Shown one piece after another: positions 44,401-58,100 of a stretch of 64,000 nucleotides of DNA. The stretch spans positions 40,394,354 to 40,458,353 of the forward strand of contig OW121849.1 of assembly GCA_933228895.1 (NCBI GenBank), written 5' to 3'. The stretch comes from Platycnemis pennipes (Eukaryota; Arthropoda; Insecta; Odonata; Platycnemididae). The stretch's first letter is position 1. Each line of letters opens with the position of its first letter. Both the position numbers and the translations under genes were made by a program. The notes under the pieces were generated by a model. The model saw only the letters and a list, made by a program, of their open reading frames with translations, ran no database searches and was not told the DNA's origin.

Positions 44401-45890
44401 ACAGGTCATAATCCATGATTTTCCTCTCTAAAATTCTATCCTTGGTGAGAATATTTTATCATAAATCCGTGATTATGCCAAAAAGGTTTTCTAAATGCTG
44501 ATACTGTTACCCGAGTACTACGGAATTTACCACTTCCTACCCTTTTAAGATCTAATCAAGATTAATAATAATCACAAAATACGAGCATTGCCTTAAGTTC
44601 GAATAAAATGTTTACCTTTTCTGAGGAAAAATATCAATGGATTAATTTCTTGAATAGGTACTGCTCTACTCGCCTAAAACTCGAACACCTGCAAAAAGGA
44701 GGTCCTCCTTCTCATATCACTTTGCTTGACTTTGCTTTACCGATACCTCCTGTGGAATATGACATTGGTGAACATTAGAATATTACATCATTTGGCTACA
44801 ACTTTACCACTTGCCTTTGTATTTTACGCTGTAAAACTATGACATTTATGATTGAAAATATTTATATTGTACATTAAAATCGTATAATCGTATGGCACTA
44901 TTAAATTCCTTGAAACGGAATATTTCATTGATGCGTTTACAGTGACATTAATTTTCTCATGTGAAAATGAGTGCCCAGAGAACACGTAAGAAAATATTAT
45001 TATATGGGTATTTTGCTTGGCTTAGTTTTAGAATTAGGAATAATTTAGGCTAGATGTTACGATATAAACTTACATAAATAGAGATAAAATTGTAAAAGCT
45101 TAAGTCCATTACTAGAGGATGGGAAAGTAAGAACGTATTGAATAAGGCAAAGAGAGAAGAAAGGTGTGCCAATGTAAAGAAAGAAACAATGTAGAGTCTT
45201 GGTTCTCTTAAGATACAGTGTAGACTCCTCTCTTAAGATACAGATATTCTATCATAAACCATCCAAACCCATTAAAACCTATGTTTTTCGTAAGAAATCT
45301 ACAAAAAATATATGGCATATTTTATAAGAGTTTATTCATAGATTTCTAAGCGCATCGACACTTTTATTCTCTAACGATTAGGTTGCCCTGATTGCTCTGT
45401 TCCGCTTACTGATAACTCTTCCTCCAATCGCAGCATTAATTATTGCATATATTCAATTATTATGATCACTTTCAATGCCAGTTACTTTGCCTCCTCCTAA
45501 TTCCACTACCCCATATATTTTTTTCTATCCACACCATGGTCAACAATTAATCGTTTCTCTTTTGCATCCACCTCTGTACCTTCATTCTCTAAAGATTTCG
45601 ATAGCTTTTTCACTCTTTATTCCAAGGTCAAAGTTTGTTCCACCCTTAAACGCGTGTTACGATCGGGAGGAGAAGAGTTAGAATATGAACAGAAGGTAAA
45701 AGAAGACGGCTGGAGGTAAACCTGGCGTTGATTGCCCGGTCTTTGCATGATTTTTTATCCCATCCCAGGGAGGGGTCACTAAATATCTCATTTCAGTAGT
45801 AATAGGAATTCTATTGAAAATTATGTCGGAATTCCCTGGGCGGAAAACAAAACTCTGCATTTCTTATCATATGTGTTTTCAAGTCAGTAC
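41481..45890. other. unassigned A+T-rich sequence
   Basis: A long A+T-rich stretch with scattered frames of 60-80 codons and no recognised gene or repeat. Small items only: a 9-bp stem around 42202-42225, and CTCTTAAGATACAG repeated at about 45204 and 45230. Confidence 0.4.
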
Positions 45891-45894
45891 CCAA

Positions 45895-46075
45895 ACTTAT
45901 AAGCGCTGGAAGGAAAGGAACGAGGATGGGAGAAGGGTTGGGAGGAAGAGTGGAGTGAAACCCTGTGTGGGCATCAGCCAGCTCTTAACGAAAGGCGCCA
46001 ACGGACTAACGTCCCATCCAACGGACGAAGTACTGAACTCAATTTTTTTCCATAAAGCACTTAAGAATGAAAAAT
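45895..46075 (-). mobile_element. SINE (family A), 5' head lost
   Basis: Minus strand. TCCGTTGGATGGGACGTTAG and GGCGCCTTTCGTTAAGAG are the conserved body segments, followed (toward lower coordinates) by the pyrimidine-rich 3' part. The 154-codon plus frame and 124-codon minus frame across it are incidental. Confidence 0.7.
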
Positions 46076-47264
46076 ATCTTCCATTGCCTAATTTTGAAAT
46101 TGGGAGGGAGGCGAGTACTTTAACCATAAAAGTGGGACTTTGCATTTCATCGCATCTAATTTTTAAGCAACTACCCGCTCTTATAAGCAATTTAGATCGG
46201 GAGAAAAGGAATACTGAGGAAGACGTCTCTGATTTACGGAAAATTGTCTTATCAAGATCCTCACTTATCATTCCTTGACACTTTTTTTTGCTACTACTAC
46301 TAGTATACCGTTCTCTGGACTCTCAGTAAAGAAGTTATTACCTCTCCCATACCTTTCCGCTTATTCTCAGTGCGTGAGCACCCAGTACTTGCAAAATATC
46401 TCAACACCTAACCTGTTCGGACTCACAATCACGTCGACGTTGGCGGTGGCGTTAACAGTGGCGACACCATTTGATGCGGTGGCAAAATGCTGCATTGCGG
46501 ATGATTCAGTAAGTAACTGTGTCAGTAGGGACGCCGCAGATAAGCCGGAAACTACTTAAAGAAAAGCGATTGAGCCTCAAATGACATTACCTGCGGTTGC
46601 GGTGGCGAACTCCTTCAAATTTATATCAGTTCAAAGAGGAAAAAATTATTTTAGAGCCCAAATGGTCTTCCGAGTCCATACACGTTTTTGTTCACGTTCA
46701 ACGTAAAAAAAAAAATCTTTCGTGCATAGCGAACAGCGTATAACTGAATACTCACGACACTTTCATAGTGGTAGCCCCTTATCTTCGTTTGAAGTGAATG
46801 CGGGCATAAATTAAGTTATGCATACTATTTATACCAATTTAGTGGAGGTAAATCTAGTGATATTGAGAGGGAATATATATTTTATCCCGTTTAGTACTGT
46901 TAAGACCGTTGCAACGGTTGTTTCAATAATGCCCGGCGAGGATTCGGGCAAGAAATGGCATTCTAATGTGAATCAAACTGTGGACTTTTTAATGGTAACC
47001 GTAAGGCAATAAATTCTAGAATCCTGAATGGCGAGGAAATATCAGCTATTGCCCATGCCTAACTGTCATACGGGGTAAGCTCCCGATGTGTGCCAAAACC
47101 TATTGTCTCTTTATTTTCAAGTATGTACCTATATGTTAATTTCTTAATTCCTTCCCTGGTAAAATATCCTTGTGTTCTTGGTTATTCTGGAGATTGTTCC
47201 TTTTAACTGATTCTACATACTCATATTTTATTCATTGCTGGCTATTCTGCACCCTAATCAACAA
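46076..47264. other. unassigned sequence
   Basis: No supported feature; 46430-46500 has GTGGC-type low complexity. Confidence 0.4.
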
Positions 47265-47455
47265 CCGTCTCCAATCTCTTCATACTTGGCCTCCCAAGTC
47301 TACTGTTCACCTTTCCCTCAGTCCTTCTAATGCAAACAATGATATTTGTTTCGTTGAATATTTACGATATCAGCAAGGTAGACAGTTTGGTCATGCACCG
47401 GCATAAGTACTCGAAAGCTGCGTGTATCCATTTCTTCTATGCCATACATATTCAT
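47265..47455 (-). mobile_element. decayed RTE-like 3' coding fragment
   Basis: Minus strand. KKWIHAAFEYLCRCM aligns by spacing with KKRVEAFEMWCYRRM of the RTE-like C-terminal region. RTEGKVNSRLGRPSMKRLET aligns with the VEGKVNGKIGKGRPRMRYME segment. Stops interrupt it. It ends about 90 bp before the tandem array. Confidence 0.55.
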
Positions 47456-47542
47456 CATAGGACAATGCTCAGGATTACCTTAGGTTTTACCGATTTAGTA
47501 CAGTTACGAGACCTTAGCAGTTTGATCACCTTTTAGGCAATG

Positions 47543-48279
47543 TAATACTCTCGTTCACATACGACCGAGTATTCATCGCGATCGTGGCAGTATTTTCCCC
47601 GCATTTACTTAGTTATCCGCATAAACAATTAAGCGTGCAGGGGCAACTGTGGATTTAAAAGCACTTTCGAGTTGCCGGTAAAGTTTGAATACTAAATTTT
47701 CCCCTCATCGTCCTTTTGATTCATCTAACGGCGTCTATTAGCCACCGCAGTCAACCGCAACCCTTTGAAGACGGTACTAATTTCATTTTCATAATACTCT
47801 CTTTCACATACGACCGAGTATTCATCGCGATCGTGGCAGTATTTTCCCCGCATTTACTTAGTTATCCGCATAAACAATTAAGCGTGCAGGGGCAACTGTG
47901 GATTTAAAAGCACTTTCGAGTTGCCGGTAAAGTTTGAATACTAAATTTTCCCCTCATCGTCCTTTTGATTCATCTAACGGCGTCTATTAGCCACCGCAGT
48001 CAACCGCAACCCTTTGAAGACGGTACTAATTTCATTTTCATAATACTCTCTTTCACATACGACCGAGTATTCATCGCGATCGTGGCAGTATTTTCCCCGC
48101 ATTTACTTAGTTATCCGCATTAACAATTAAGCGTGCAGGGGCAACTATGGATTTAAAAGCACTTTCGAGTTGCCGGTAAGGTTTGAATACTAAATTTTCC
48201 CCTCATCGTCCTTTTGATTTGTCTAACGGCGTCTATTAGCCACCGCAGTCAACCGCAGCCCTTTGAAGACGGTACTATT
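47543..48279 (+). repeat. 249-bp tandem repeat, about 3 copies
   Basis: Units begin TAATACTCTC at 47543, 47792 and 48041, giving an exact 249-bp period; the third copy stops at about 48279, short of the last bases. The first two units are almost identical. The third differs at about five positions (for example CATTAACAATT for CATAAACAATT). The unit contains the self-complementary TCGCGA within CATCGCGATCG. The period is a multiple of three but every frame has stops, so it is not a coding repeat. Confidence 0.95.
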
Positions 48280-48925
48280 TGCCCCACACCTCCCGGAAGG
48301 TAGGTAGCATACGCTTCCCGCACGTGAACTAAGAGGAGAGGGCCGAGAGAGGAGGAAGGGAGAGAGTGGTAGGGGGAAGGGCGGAGGGTGGAAGTGACGT
48401 ACGCTTACGTACTCGCGGAGGAAGGAAGAGCGTAGGTAGGGGGAGGAGAAAGAGAGAGAAAGAGGGAGAGAGAGAGAAATATAAAGTGGAGATACGGGTC
48501 GGGATAAAAATATGAGTAACGGATCGCGGGACGTACGGTGGCTGAAGAAACGGCAGTAGGCTACGGAAGAGTACCTACTCCTCACACTCTCTCCCTCGTT
48601 CCCTTCCCCCTCCCCACACTTTGTTCTGTCTCCCCCCACTCCCTTTCCTTTATATCCACTCACTGCTCCCCCCTCCTTTCATATTACCCCCACTTTCTCA
48701 TCACCAACTCACACACAAACGCATCTCCTCGGGAAGGCGGGCAATTTCCTCGCCGTCGCGCGTGCGTGCGTGCTTGACACGGCGTGCGTACGACCGCGTG
48801 CCCCATTATCTAAGTATGAGGAGAGGTGCACTGACAAGGGGAGTCCTCCTCTCGACCCCGTTTCCTCCCTCTCCGGCAACGAAGTTCACTCACTCTCCTC
48901 ACTCTGTCTGTTTCCCATGACGTGC
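48280..48925. other. purine-rich then pyrimidine-rich block
   Basis: The plus strand is strongly G/A-rich at 48330-48480 and C/T-rich at 48570-48720, separated by about 90 bp including ATATAAAG at 48480-48487. Long overlapping frames (48223-48663 minus, 48538-48777 and 48621-48920 plus) follow from composition. No gene recognised. Confidence 0.45.
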
Positions 48926-48990
48926 ATTCTCATCTGCATCTGCATTTTACCTTGAGGGCGCGTGACAGGGTAGGGACTCCCAATCATACA
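48926..48990 (-). mobile_element. LINE family B 3' tail, short
   Basis: CATCTGCATCTGCATTTTAC then GGGCGCGTGACAGGGTAGG resembles the reversed tail and hairpin as at 29066. Confidence 0.45.
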
Positions 48991-49394
48991 GCCTTCCACT
49001 AATATCGATTAATCGAAAAACAATAGTAACAAAGGAAAAACAGCGCTTTTACGTTCTATTCACAATTCTATGCACCAAAAGTAAATGTAGCTGGAGAGAT
49101 TCAGCTCAATTATTAAAAAAAATATATTTTTCGCTACGAGACATACAAGTCAAAAATAATTAATTACACAACAAATACCGGAGAAAATATCCTGGTAGCA
49201 GGTTGCGATAAACTTTAACCATAGATGACGGTATTAATTTTCATACCCCCGTCCACAAAACGTTTCTGCTTGTACCTAAGGGTTTAAAAAAATGAGAAGT
49301 GTCCATCCAAGGCATCCATGTTCCGCTATATGATTATCAAAGAAGGTGGCTGACCACTGAAGTCATTTGCGCCATAGAGACAGATGGGTGTTTG
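48991..49394. other. unassigned sequence
   Basis: A+T-rich; nothing recognised. Confidence 0.4.
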
Positions 49395-49645
49395 GGAAGT
49401 GGGGAGAGGAGTAGGCGTGGAGGAAAACCCAGTGCGGCAATTATCCTACTTCTAACGAAATACGCCAAAGAATCCACGATTTAATCCCATATTGCAAAGG
49501 ACTGACTACTGCATTAAAAGTGCTCTTAACGCTGGGCTCAAATTGTGATCGGATTCAACTGAAAAATCTGCCCTGCTGGGACTCGAATCCGATCCTGCGT
49601 AGAGAGAAGTCAGTACTCTATCCCCTACACCCATCTGATCCCCGT
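49395..49645 (-). mobile_element. SINE (family A)
   Basis: Minus strand. The tRNA-like head at 49575-49640 has GGATTCGAGTCCCAGCAGGG (B box) and an A-box-like TAGAGTACTG. The body follows to about 49400 with TTTGGCGTATTTCGTTAGAAG and the family's 3' pyrimidine-rich part. The conserved GTCGGATGGGACG segment has been altered. Confidence 0.6.
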
Positions 49646-52600
49646 TCATTCTTCAGGCAATGAAAACACCTCCCGACTTTCCATTTCAACTCGCGAAAAT
49701 AGGAATTGGGAGTGACGGAGAGTGAATAGGAGGGCGTGGAGCAAATCTCAGTAAATCAACAACAAATTCCCAGGATCATCTCAGCATGAGACTCATTTAT
49801 GAATCTGCTATTTTTGTTAATCAGCCTTCGTTTTTATCCCAGCCGTTTTGATAGAAATAATCTTGTCTGATCGCTCTAATTCTGCTCCTCATAATCTGAG
49901 GGCTCTATGAAAAATATGGGTATATTTTTATTTTGTAAATAAAGGAGGTAGTATAGTGAAATGGCAAATAAATACTAAGCTGCATGTTCTTGGGTTAAAA
50001 AATACGTGTGTGCGGTGAAAGGAAATCACGATATTATTTTATTCGTGACTGTTTTGAAGAGTGCATTTATCTTCCCAATGTATCCGGAACATCTACACTT
50101 AAGAAAGCCGCTTACGCTTAATATTGATGGACATGCAACCAGAGTATTTTCAGGTTAATTAATATTTTCAGCCTTTTCTGGACCGTGGTCATCTCCTCCC
50201 TAATCTCATAGAGGCATCCATCAACTTCCTGTTTCTGAATTATAATAAAATTGGGTATACGTTTCCATTTGAGAAATTTGTTTATAGCATTATGTAAATC
50301 GGTGCATAATATAGAGCCTCGGCATACTTATCATATTTACAATATGTGAATATTTCGTTAACATATCCCATTGCCATTCCATCAACTGTTGTCTATTACT
50401 TTTGGTACGAAATGATCATTTGGAGATTCTTGACTACACTTAGTATGTTAAGCATATCGCATTTCACAGTTTTACCACCCTTTGAAAGGAGTGAGTGCAA
50501 AAAGGATCGAAAAATAAAATTTTCTAATAAGAGAGTTCAGAACAAAATGTCAGGTGTGTGTCTAACGGCTGATTGATGAATGCCACGGATAATTATTTTA
50601 GGATTGCAGATAAGGGCGGTATTCACCCACACTGTATAATTTCAACCCTAAAGGTAGCGTCTTCTCAAAATTACGATGACTTTTACAAAGACGGTATAGG
50701 TATATCGCAGCATTAATTCTGCCGCTTTTTAAAACAGTTAAGCGTATATTTATTGATTGAGACGCAGTCCTGCTCTTAGCATTTCATTTTTGCAACTTGG
50801 ACTCAGCCACTTAGATCTTTGGTTCATTTATGTAATGGAAACTATAATTTTCATAAAACGTTTATGGAGAAATGTTGTCGTGTTGGGAATGTCATATCAG
50901 GGAAGTTTTGCCACCTTCAATATCAGTGAGAGGAGACAAGGTATCGTTTGAAGAAGGTTGTGGATAAACACAAATAATCATGAAATCGCCAACCTTTCCT
51001 AGATATGTCATTCGTTACTACAACGCATTATTCATCAAGAAAAATAATTGGCGCTCATCTCTAAGAATGTAATGCCGTCCTGAAATTGGCCATCTGCCAC
51101 GTAGTTGTGAAGAAATTTATTCCTTTTCTCAGACGTTAGTATTGAGGTTCGAGAAATTTCTTGATAAGCGCTACTGTCAAATGTCTGCCTATACACCCTA
51201 TTTTTCCACCCCCTTAGGATTTTAAAATAGTGAAGTAATATTTGGGAGAATTTTCACGGACTATTGCTGGAAATAAAAAAAAATTGGCCGAATATAAAAA
51301 TTGTGATTATGTGAGAAAGTAGAAATCAAAATATTCATATATTTACTTTTGCTGGGTGAAAAAATGTTGCGTGTGACCTAGAAAAAATTTCCCTGAGCCG
51401 TGTAGAAAGCACTGTGAAGCTAATTAATAACCATAATGTTTTAAAACGTCGCAACTCCTCCTCTTCAGGGATATTTTATGCCTCTAAGGCTCCAATTATT
51501 GTGCGGTATCCCAGAAAGGAAAGGAATGAATGAAAATTATAGAGTCAGTTTCAGCTTCTGAAGCTGAGTTCTGATCTAATGTTCGCTCTACCTCCACGGC
51601 TATTACATAAGCAATTATTAAACAATTAACAAACACGTGCTTGGTATAAAATGTGTTGGCCTCGAGAAAGCGCTGTGATACAATCGTAGACCAGTCGTCC
51701 TTCGGCTGCCATTTAAATCGCGGCGCGTGAATGTCATGTGCCATGACGTGGGCAAACATAAAATCCATATGCCCCCACCCGAAGCAATTTTGCCAATGGA
51801 TAAAAATCTCTCGCCAAATCAGTTTCCAACCGACTACTTTACAGGGGCATATATCAGAACCCGTTTTTTAAAGCTCGTCCGCACGCATGGGAATTATTTC
51901 CCCGGAAAATTCGATTGAAAATAAACAATATTACAACTGATTCTAACAGCTGTAAGTTTTCCGCGATGGTGTTCTCGCGAATTATTTTGCGTGTGCTTCC
52001 TTTGACAAATACAGTGATAAAAATCCAAGCAGTGACGACTCTATATACAATGTAATTTCTATCAAGATCTCTGAATATGGTTTCACCAATGTCCCAGTGC
52101 TCAGAAGGACAATAAGTATCATTTCAAATGCCAAAGGCGTAGGAATATTTAAATTCTTGATAGTCACTTATCCTCTCATCTATGGCTTCGTGCTGATGTA
52201 ACGATGTCAATGCAAGACGCGGGGGATAAAATGACAATTGGTAATCTGATGAAAACATAATTCAGATGAGAAATGCATTATTTTACGGCTGAGGACACCG
52301 GAGGGGGCGAAGGCTCGATATACTTAGTTTCTTTTCCAGCAATAATGATCGAAGAGGATGACAAATTGTACTCTAGGTAGAGAAAAGTTTTCAAAGGAGG
52401 CTGATGGTGTAGTTGGGATGGGATACACTAAAGACTATGGGAGGAACAGAACTTGGCAGGAAAAAAACAGTATAAGTGGACGTATCACGGGAACCACGCG
52501 TTTAGAACTAGTGCATTTGCAGTGAGAAATACGCTAGCCAGAGGATGTTGAGACAGAGGACCGGATAAAGAAATGCTCACCCAAGAGAAAAACAAGGGTA

Positions 52601-54440
52601 AATATGACGGCAGTGGTATGTATATTTCTCCACATTCAAGCTAATATAATTTTTGTTGCATCTCTTCAAAGCCGTTTTTCCACAATACTGGCTTTTTCAC
52701 ATTTGCACATATTTTTTTTTACTTGTACGCTGCAAAGAAACAGCCCTAAAATATTTATTCCAATTGCGAATTAATGGTATATTTCAAAATAGCTCGAAGA
52801 AGTTGAAATTTCCCTACTCAATGCTTAAGGGGTAGTTAATTTTTCACCCAGGAAGAAAGTGACCATAAGATGCGTTTTGAACTCAATATAAACGAGTAAC
52901 TTCATTATTATGAATATGCAACCAACATTGGTAGGCATGTGGAAAGTTCGTGTCAACACCTACCCATCCACGTTCTTACCTAATCTCTTCACTTTCCTGC
53001 AAAAAATCTTTCTTTTGGCCTTCTTTGCCTCTCAAAACACCTTTTCAGCCTTTTTTCACCACTTCACCACTTTCCACTCTCATAGCGTTTACCATCCGAT
53101 TCTGTTTTCTTCTGATTTCTCCGACCAACTACATCTCTGTTTCTACTATTTTAAACACTTCCTTGTTCATCCTCCTCTTCTATCAGCTCACCAATCACTC
53201 TCCTTTCAGCTCATACCTGTAAGCTCAAAAAGGCCATAAATCTACATTCATCGTCTTCACAAAATGACCAGGCTACGCAAAAATACATTCACGTCGTTTC
53301 CTTCTCTATTATTCCTGTCTTATCAGAGAGAAATGTCATCACTAACTTCCTTCTCTCCGCGATACTCTCAAGAAAAACGTGCTATGCCACTAGTTTTAGT
53401 TTATGGCTACCAATCTAATTAATCAATCCATCATATTTTACTTCTAGAGCATCTCATTACAACGGATATAGTAGTTATGCTTTAAAGTTGTAAGTATTTT
53501 TGAATCGAAAGCGCATTACTTATGATAAACATCTGTTACAGCCGTAAGCATAAGCATAGTCAAAAGCTACCAATATCTCGAGCTGTTTTGCCTAATTTGG
53601 TATGGTAGCATTTAGAATGTTTCTTCCCTTCCCTCAGTCAGCCACCATAATCACCTTTAACTTCCTAACGGATTTTACGTCCGGCTATAAATTGAGCCAT
53701 CACTGAAAGCCAACTCAGAGAAATGTGGACGGAGCTTGTGCGATTCTACCCGTTGAAATTGGGCTGTAATGATCAAGAGCCTGAAGGAAAAATTTGCGAA
53801 AAGTGAGACGTGGAGTTTTGAGAAGGAATAAGAGTAATGCTGCCAGATGTCGATCAATGTCCTCCTTTTTCTTTGCCTACTACTCCGCTTTGAAAATGTC
53901 TTTCACTTCTTATGTTTGGTAGGAGAACTTCCATCACACATCTCAACATTTGAATTCCTGATTTCATCGTGATATGTACCAGCTGACGATCTCATAAAAC
54001 GAGGCATCAACTTCTAACAAGCAACCTACTAAAAGCATACTATTCTTACACGGTAGCCTAAAAAGAAAGGACCTTTTGCAATGAGTCTCTCAAGAATTTA
54101 ATACATTTACGTAAACAATAACTGTAAAAAAAACTATAATACTAGTTTTACTGCCAACTCAAGTAAAATCACCCAACTAACAAAGCAGCTACAGGTTTAG
54201 TAAAAATTTCTAATTTGAAACCGTTTAATCTTACACAAATATCTTCGGTTACAAACCACACTTACGAGGAAGTGTCCAAAAAATTATTTTTACTCTAGGA
54301 TCTTGAGTACCTTGATTAAGAGAGTGTTTAGCATGCATTAAAGCGTCACCAGGATAACAATAAGACATATTAATTTTAGAGTTTAAGGATGAGGGCATTT
54401 GTTCTAGGGTTTCGGAAGTGATTCCTTCGGATTTCATCTG
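49646..54440. other. unassigned A+T-rich sequence
   Basis: No gene, RNA or repeat recognised in about 4.8 kb. Frames up to 109 codons (52910-53239) have no motif. Confidence 0.4.
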
Positions 54441-55005
54441 GCTTCCAGGGAAAAAATCTTTGCGCCGTTGACAAGTGAGAATGGTACGTGCGGGGCACGG
54501 GGGATTGGCAAAGCGAAGAGGAACAACCGAGGAGAAGGGAGGGAGCAAGGACACGCCCGACCTCCCTACCCACAGTGCCCCACATCGCTTCGCCCGGCCT
54601 CCACACCACCCGACGTCCTCACGCCAACTGGCGGTGGAGAGCACACAAAGGGAGCCACCGCCTAAAAATGAGCAGCTCAGGTTGAATGCGAGAGCACAAC
54701 TACAGGGCTTGAAGATATAGCAGCTAAGCATATGCAATGGAAGAACATGGTAGCAGTTTTTCGGGAAAGTGACCCGGTAATTGGGGATAATTCTAATAAA
54801 AATGTATTCGTCCATTTAAATTTAAACAAAGATGTTTTCGAATCGAAATATTCTTTCGCAGTTTTCTATCTCTGTTCAAAATAAAGTTACGAAATTTAGA
54901 ACGAAATTTCCCGAAGACATAATTAGGATGTGAAAGGAGCTTTCCTACTCCTCAGACTGTCTGTGTGCACCCCGTGTGGCTGGAATTTAAAGGTGAGGTT
55001 TTGCA
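54441..55005. other. short G+C-rich block and flank
   Basis: 54450-54680 is G+C-rich with overlapping open frames on both strands (up to 188 codons on minus, 54249-54815). No domain recognised, and the overlap suggests composition rather than coding. Confidence 0.35.
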
Positions 55006-55120
55006 TTGTATTCTTCTCTACATATCAATAACTACTGACTACCCAGTAATCCATCTCGAAGGTGTGTGGTACGGGGTGAATTATCACCAAACATACACTA
55101 CATTTTAGTATACCATGTAC
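55006..55120 (-). mobile_element. LINE family B 3' tail, diverged
   Basis: Minus strand. CTACATATCAATAACTAC, GTGTGTGGTACGGGGTGAAT and TATCACCAAACATACACTAC correspond to the tail, half of the hairpin and the untranslated part seen at 38760-38810. Confidence 0.6.
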
Positions 55121-58100
55121 CTAAGGAGGGAATTCTACGAATAGTATGCATGACACACATTACCAGTTCTACTTCTCATCCAAAATGCAAAGAAAAATTT
55201 AAGAAATACAACAAACATGCATTGCACACATTATTATTTCGTGCAGGATTTCTTAAAAAAATTAAATGAAAAAAACCAACATTTTAACTTCATCTCTGTT
55301 TGCTTCATTAATCCGATTTCCACAATCCCATGTTCAATTTTTTTCTTTCTTTTTCTCTACTCTTTTTGTCTACTCAATTCTTCCATTTTCACGTTAAGGT
55401 CAATTAATTTTATGATGGCATTACGGCGTGAGAAGTCTTGAAGTTGTTACTGTCACGATTTATTCTTACGTTCAATGCGGACTAGTATTTAGAGTTCGGA
55501 AAGCCCTTTCCCATCATTTCGTCCCTTCCATATGACATCAAGGCATAAAGCCTCCCCTCTGCAACACGCTCGTGCGTTCGTCAATGGTACTCGATTGCAG
55601 TAAGTGGGCTCGCCCACCTCAAACTATGGGCGGGTTCAAGCTGTTCAGCTTGAGGCAAAACTGCTTCCCCATCTTACCTGCCCATAATTTACGAATGCTA
55701 TGAAATGTTGTACTTCTTGTTGAGCGTGTTAAATCATCTCCGCAAAACATTTCACGGTTATCGTGTTTATTTACTTCAATTCATCATCGCACCGAATGTA
55801 CCAACCTATCTCATCTGAATTCACGAAGTTAATGCATTCATACGGGAGAGGATTGTATCTTTTATTTCACTTGCATGAAAGTATCGCATGACGGAACATT
55901 AATAAATTATGTCATTGCCTTGAAATTTCGTAATAAACGTTGATCAGTTAGATAAAGCTAGTAATTAGGAACTTGGCCTTGAAAATCACCCGTCGTCCAT
56001 TAAATTTACAAAATAAGTGGGTTTTAATGTCCACGGCATATGAATAGGAAGTAACGTTATAGGAAAAACTTGAGAATTAAAAAACGCGAAGGAAGAGTGT
56101 ATTTTATATAGTACCGATTGTCTGTTGGTATGAAGGTTGCTAAACCACGCAGTTGCAACCCATTAAAATATGAGTACTGAATACATTCAAGATCGTAGAG
56201 AAAAATTAGCACTAAAACAGTAACTATATTGAACGACACTGTGATCAAATTTACAACCTAAAGAAAGCAATCTTTTTTTCTGGCCTGACGTCAAGAAATG
56301 AAAATTAAGGGGCTTTCTGCATATAAAATGTCCAACATATATTTGTTTCAACATTAAACATAATTTTTCAAAACGTCTTCTATATGCAAAATTTAAATTC
56401 AATCAGAGGCTAAATAAGGCCTTTTTCGGGTTAAAATCCTATGAATGAGAAAAAAGCCTGCTATTCACGAAATCCAAAGGTAATTTTAGGAAGAGGAAAT
56501 TTAATTTTAGTGAGGCACACCTATGCGTACCGCGCTCATAAGTAAATATAAATGCAATGATCACTCAATACTAGGGAAAATATCCAGCTGCACTCAAAAG
56601 TATAATTGATGCCACAACAAATACTCTGAAAGTTGCCGTATTAGCACGGTCCAGTCAATACGTTTATTCTATTCTTAATATTATCTTATTTTTTACTCCA
56701 TTTTGATTTTATAAGTCGCAAAGAGCTACAAATGTGCAGCAACAAAATTATGCAAAACCAATGGATTATAGTTTGTAATTTTATTCTCCCTGTGTTATCC
56801 CATCCGCTAAAAATTAGAATATAGCAGCATTTATCTATCGATTTATCACAACAAAATTGCCTGAGACACTAAACGGTATTTTAAATGAAAAAACCTCATA
56901 TTTATGCAACTTTATTTGGCAGATTTTCATTTAAACATTGATTTTAATTCACAGACTCATTGAAATTAAACCTTTTGTTAATAAATTGTCAACATACGTG
57001 CCTACGTTTCATATACATTACTTTCGCTCTTTTCAAAGAATATAAATAGTTCTTGCTCCAGATCTGTCGGTAAGTATGTAATAAAGTAGTAAGGAAATCG
57101 TTGAATACCTATTTGGTATTAGTTGTTGGTAAATAATGGTATAAAATATCCATAATATAATTTTTTACTGCTAGTTAACCAGATAAGGCTTCGGATTGCA
57201 CGATTCGCAAAATGCACAAACGTCTTTCGCTCTTCAGTCTCTCAGGAAATCTTTCTCATTCGGAATGGCACCAGCTTCAATTTTCACTGCCTATGAGACT
57301 CCCTCTGAATTTCTTCCAAGATTCCTCCAAGTCTTTTCATGTATACCCATCTTTTTAAACACTCTCTAGTGATTTAACTTTACCTACAACGAGCTTTGAC
57401 TCCATTTTTTCCGCTGCCGGCCGCTCTTCCGGGGCACCTCGAAGAGATAACGGCCATACCCTCCATATCCGGCCATACGGCCATATCCTTTATTAGACGA
57501 CCTACATTACGTAAGGGTTTCTCTACGCAAGAATTCAAAGCACACTGTAGTGGAAAAGAAAACGAGCGTCGGGTCAATTTAGATGAGAAAAAGGAATTAC
57601 ATTGCCGTCTTTCGTGGCGGCAATCACGGAGCGCTGGCTCGGCAGATGATCACCGATGTTCCCGACGAACAAGGACACTACTCAGAGAGTAAAGAGCGGG
57701 TCGTTGGAGAAGATGAGGATTGAGGAGGCAGTTGGATGAAACGGTGTATTACTTTGTAAGCCAGAGATTCCGGGTGAGTGAGTTGATCATGCACTTATCT
57801 TGCTTCTATTATGTGCTTGAAAAATGCACTTTCAATCATGCTCTGATATTTTCCCAGGAAACTTATGAGTAATTCCATTTTACTGCTCTCGTATAAAAAT
57901 CCTATTTTAAACTGGGGCCCATACATAGCTTGATACGTTGATTATGTTGCATCAATGGCCGAATGGCGGAATAAACTCGAAATATGAAGACGACGCGAAA
58001 TAGGCGGATATGCGAATAGCCTACTTTGTAGCAAAAAGCAAACATGAAAAATAAAGAAGTGATTGTGCGAAGAGAGGCTTCCTTTCAGAGAAACGAGAAG

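Noticed and set aside
45814..46278. 154-codon plus frame
   Set aside because: It runs antisense through a family A SINE and has no motif outside it.
48223..48663. 146-codon minus frame
   Set aside because: Mostly the translation of purine-rich low-complexity sequence plus the end of the 249-bp repeat.
54249..54815. 188-codon minus frame, one of the longest outside transposons
   Set aside because: No recognisable domain, crosses a G+C-rich patch with four other open frames, and the N-terminal part looks like A+T-rich non-coding DNA. I cannot exclude an exon but cannot support it.
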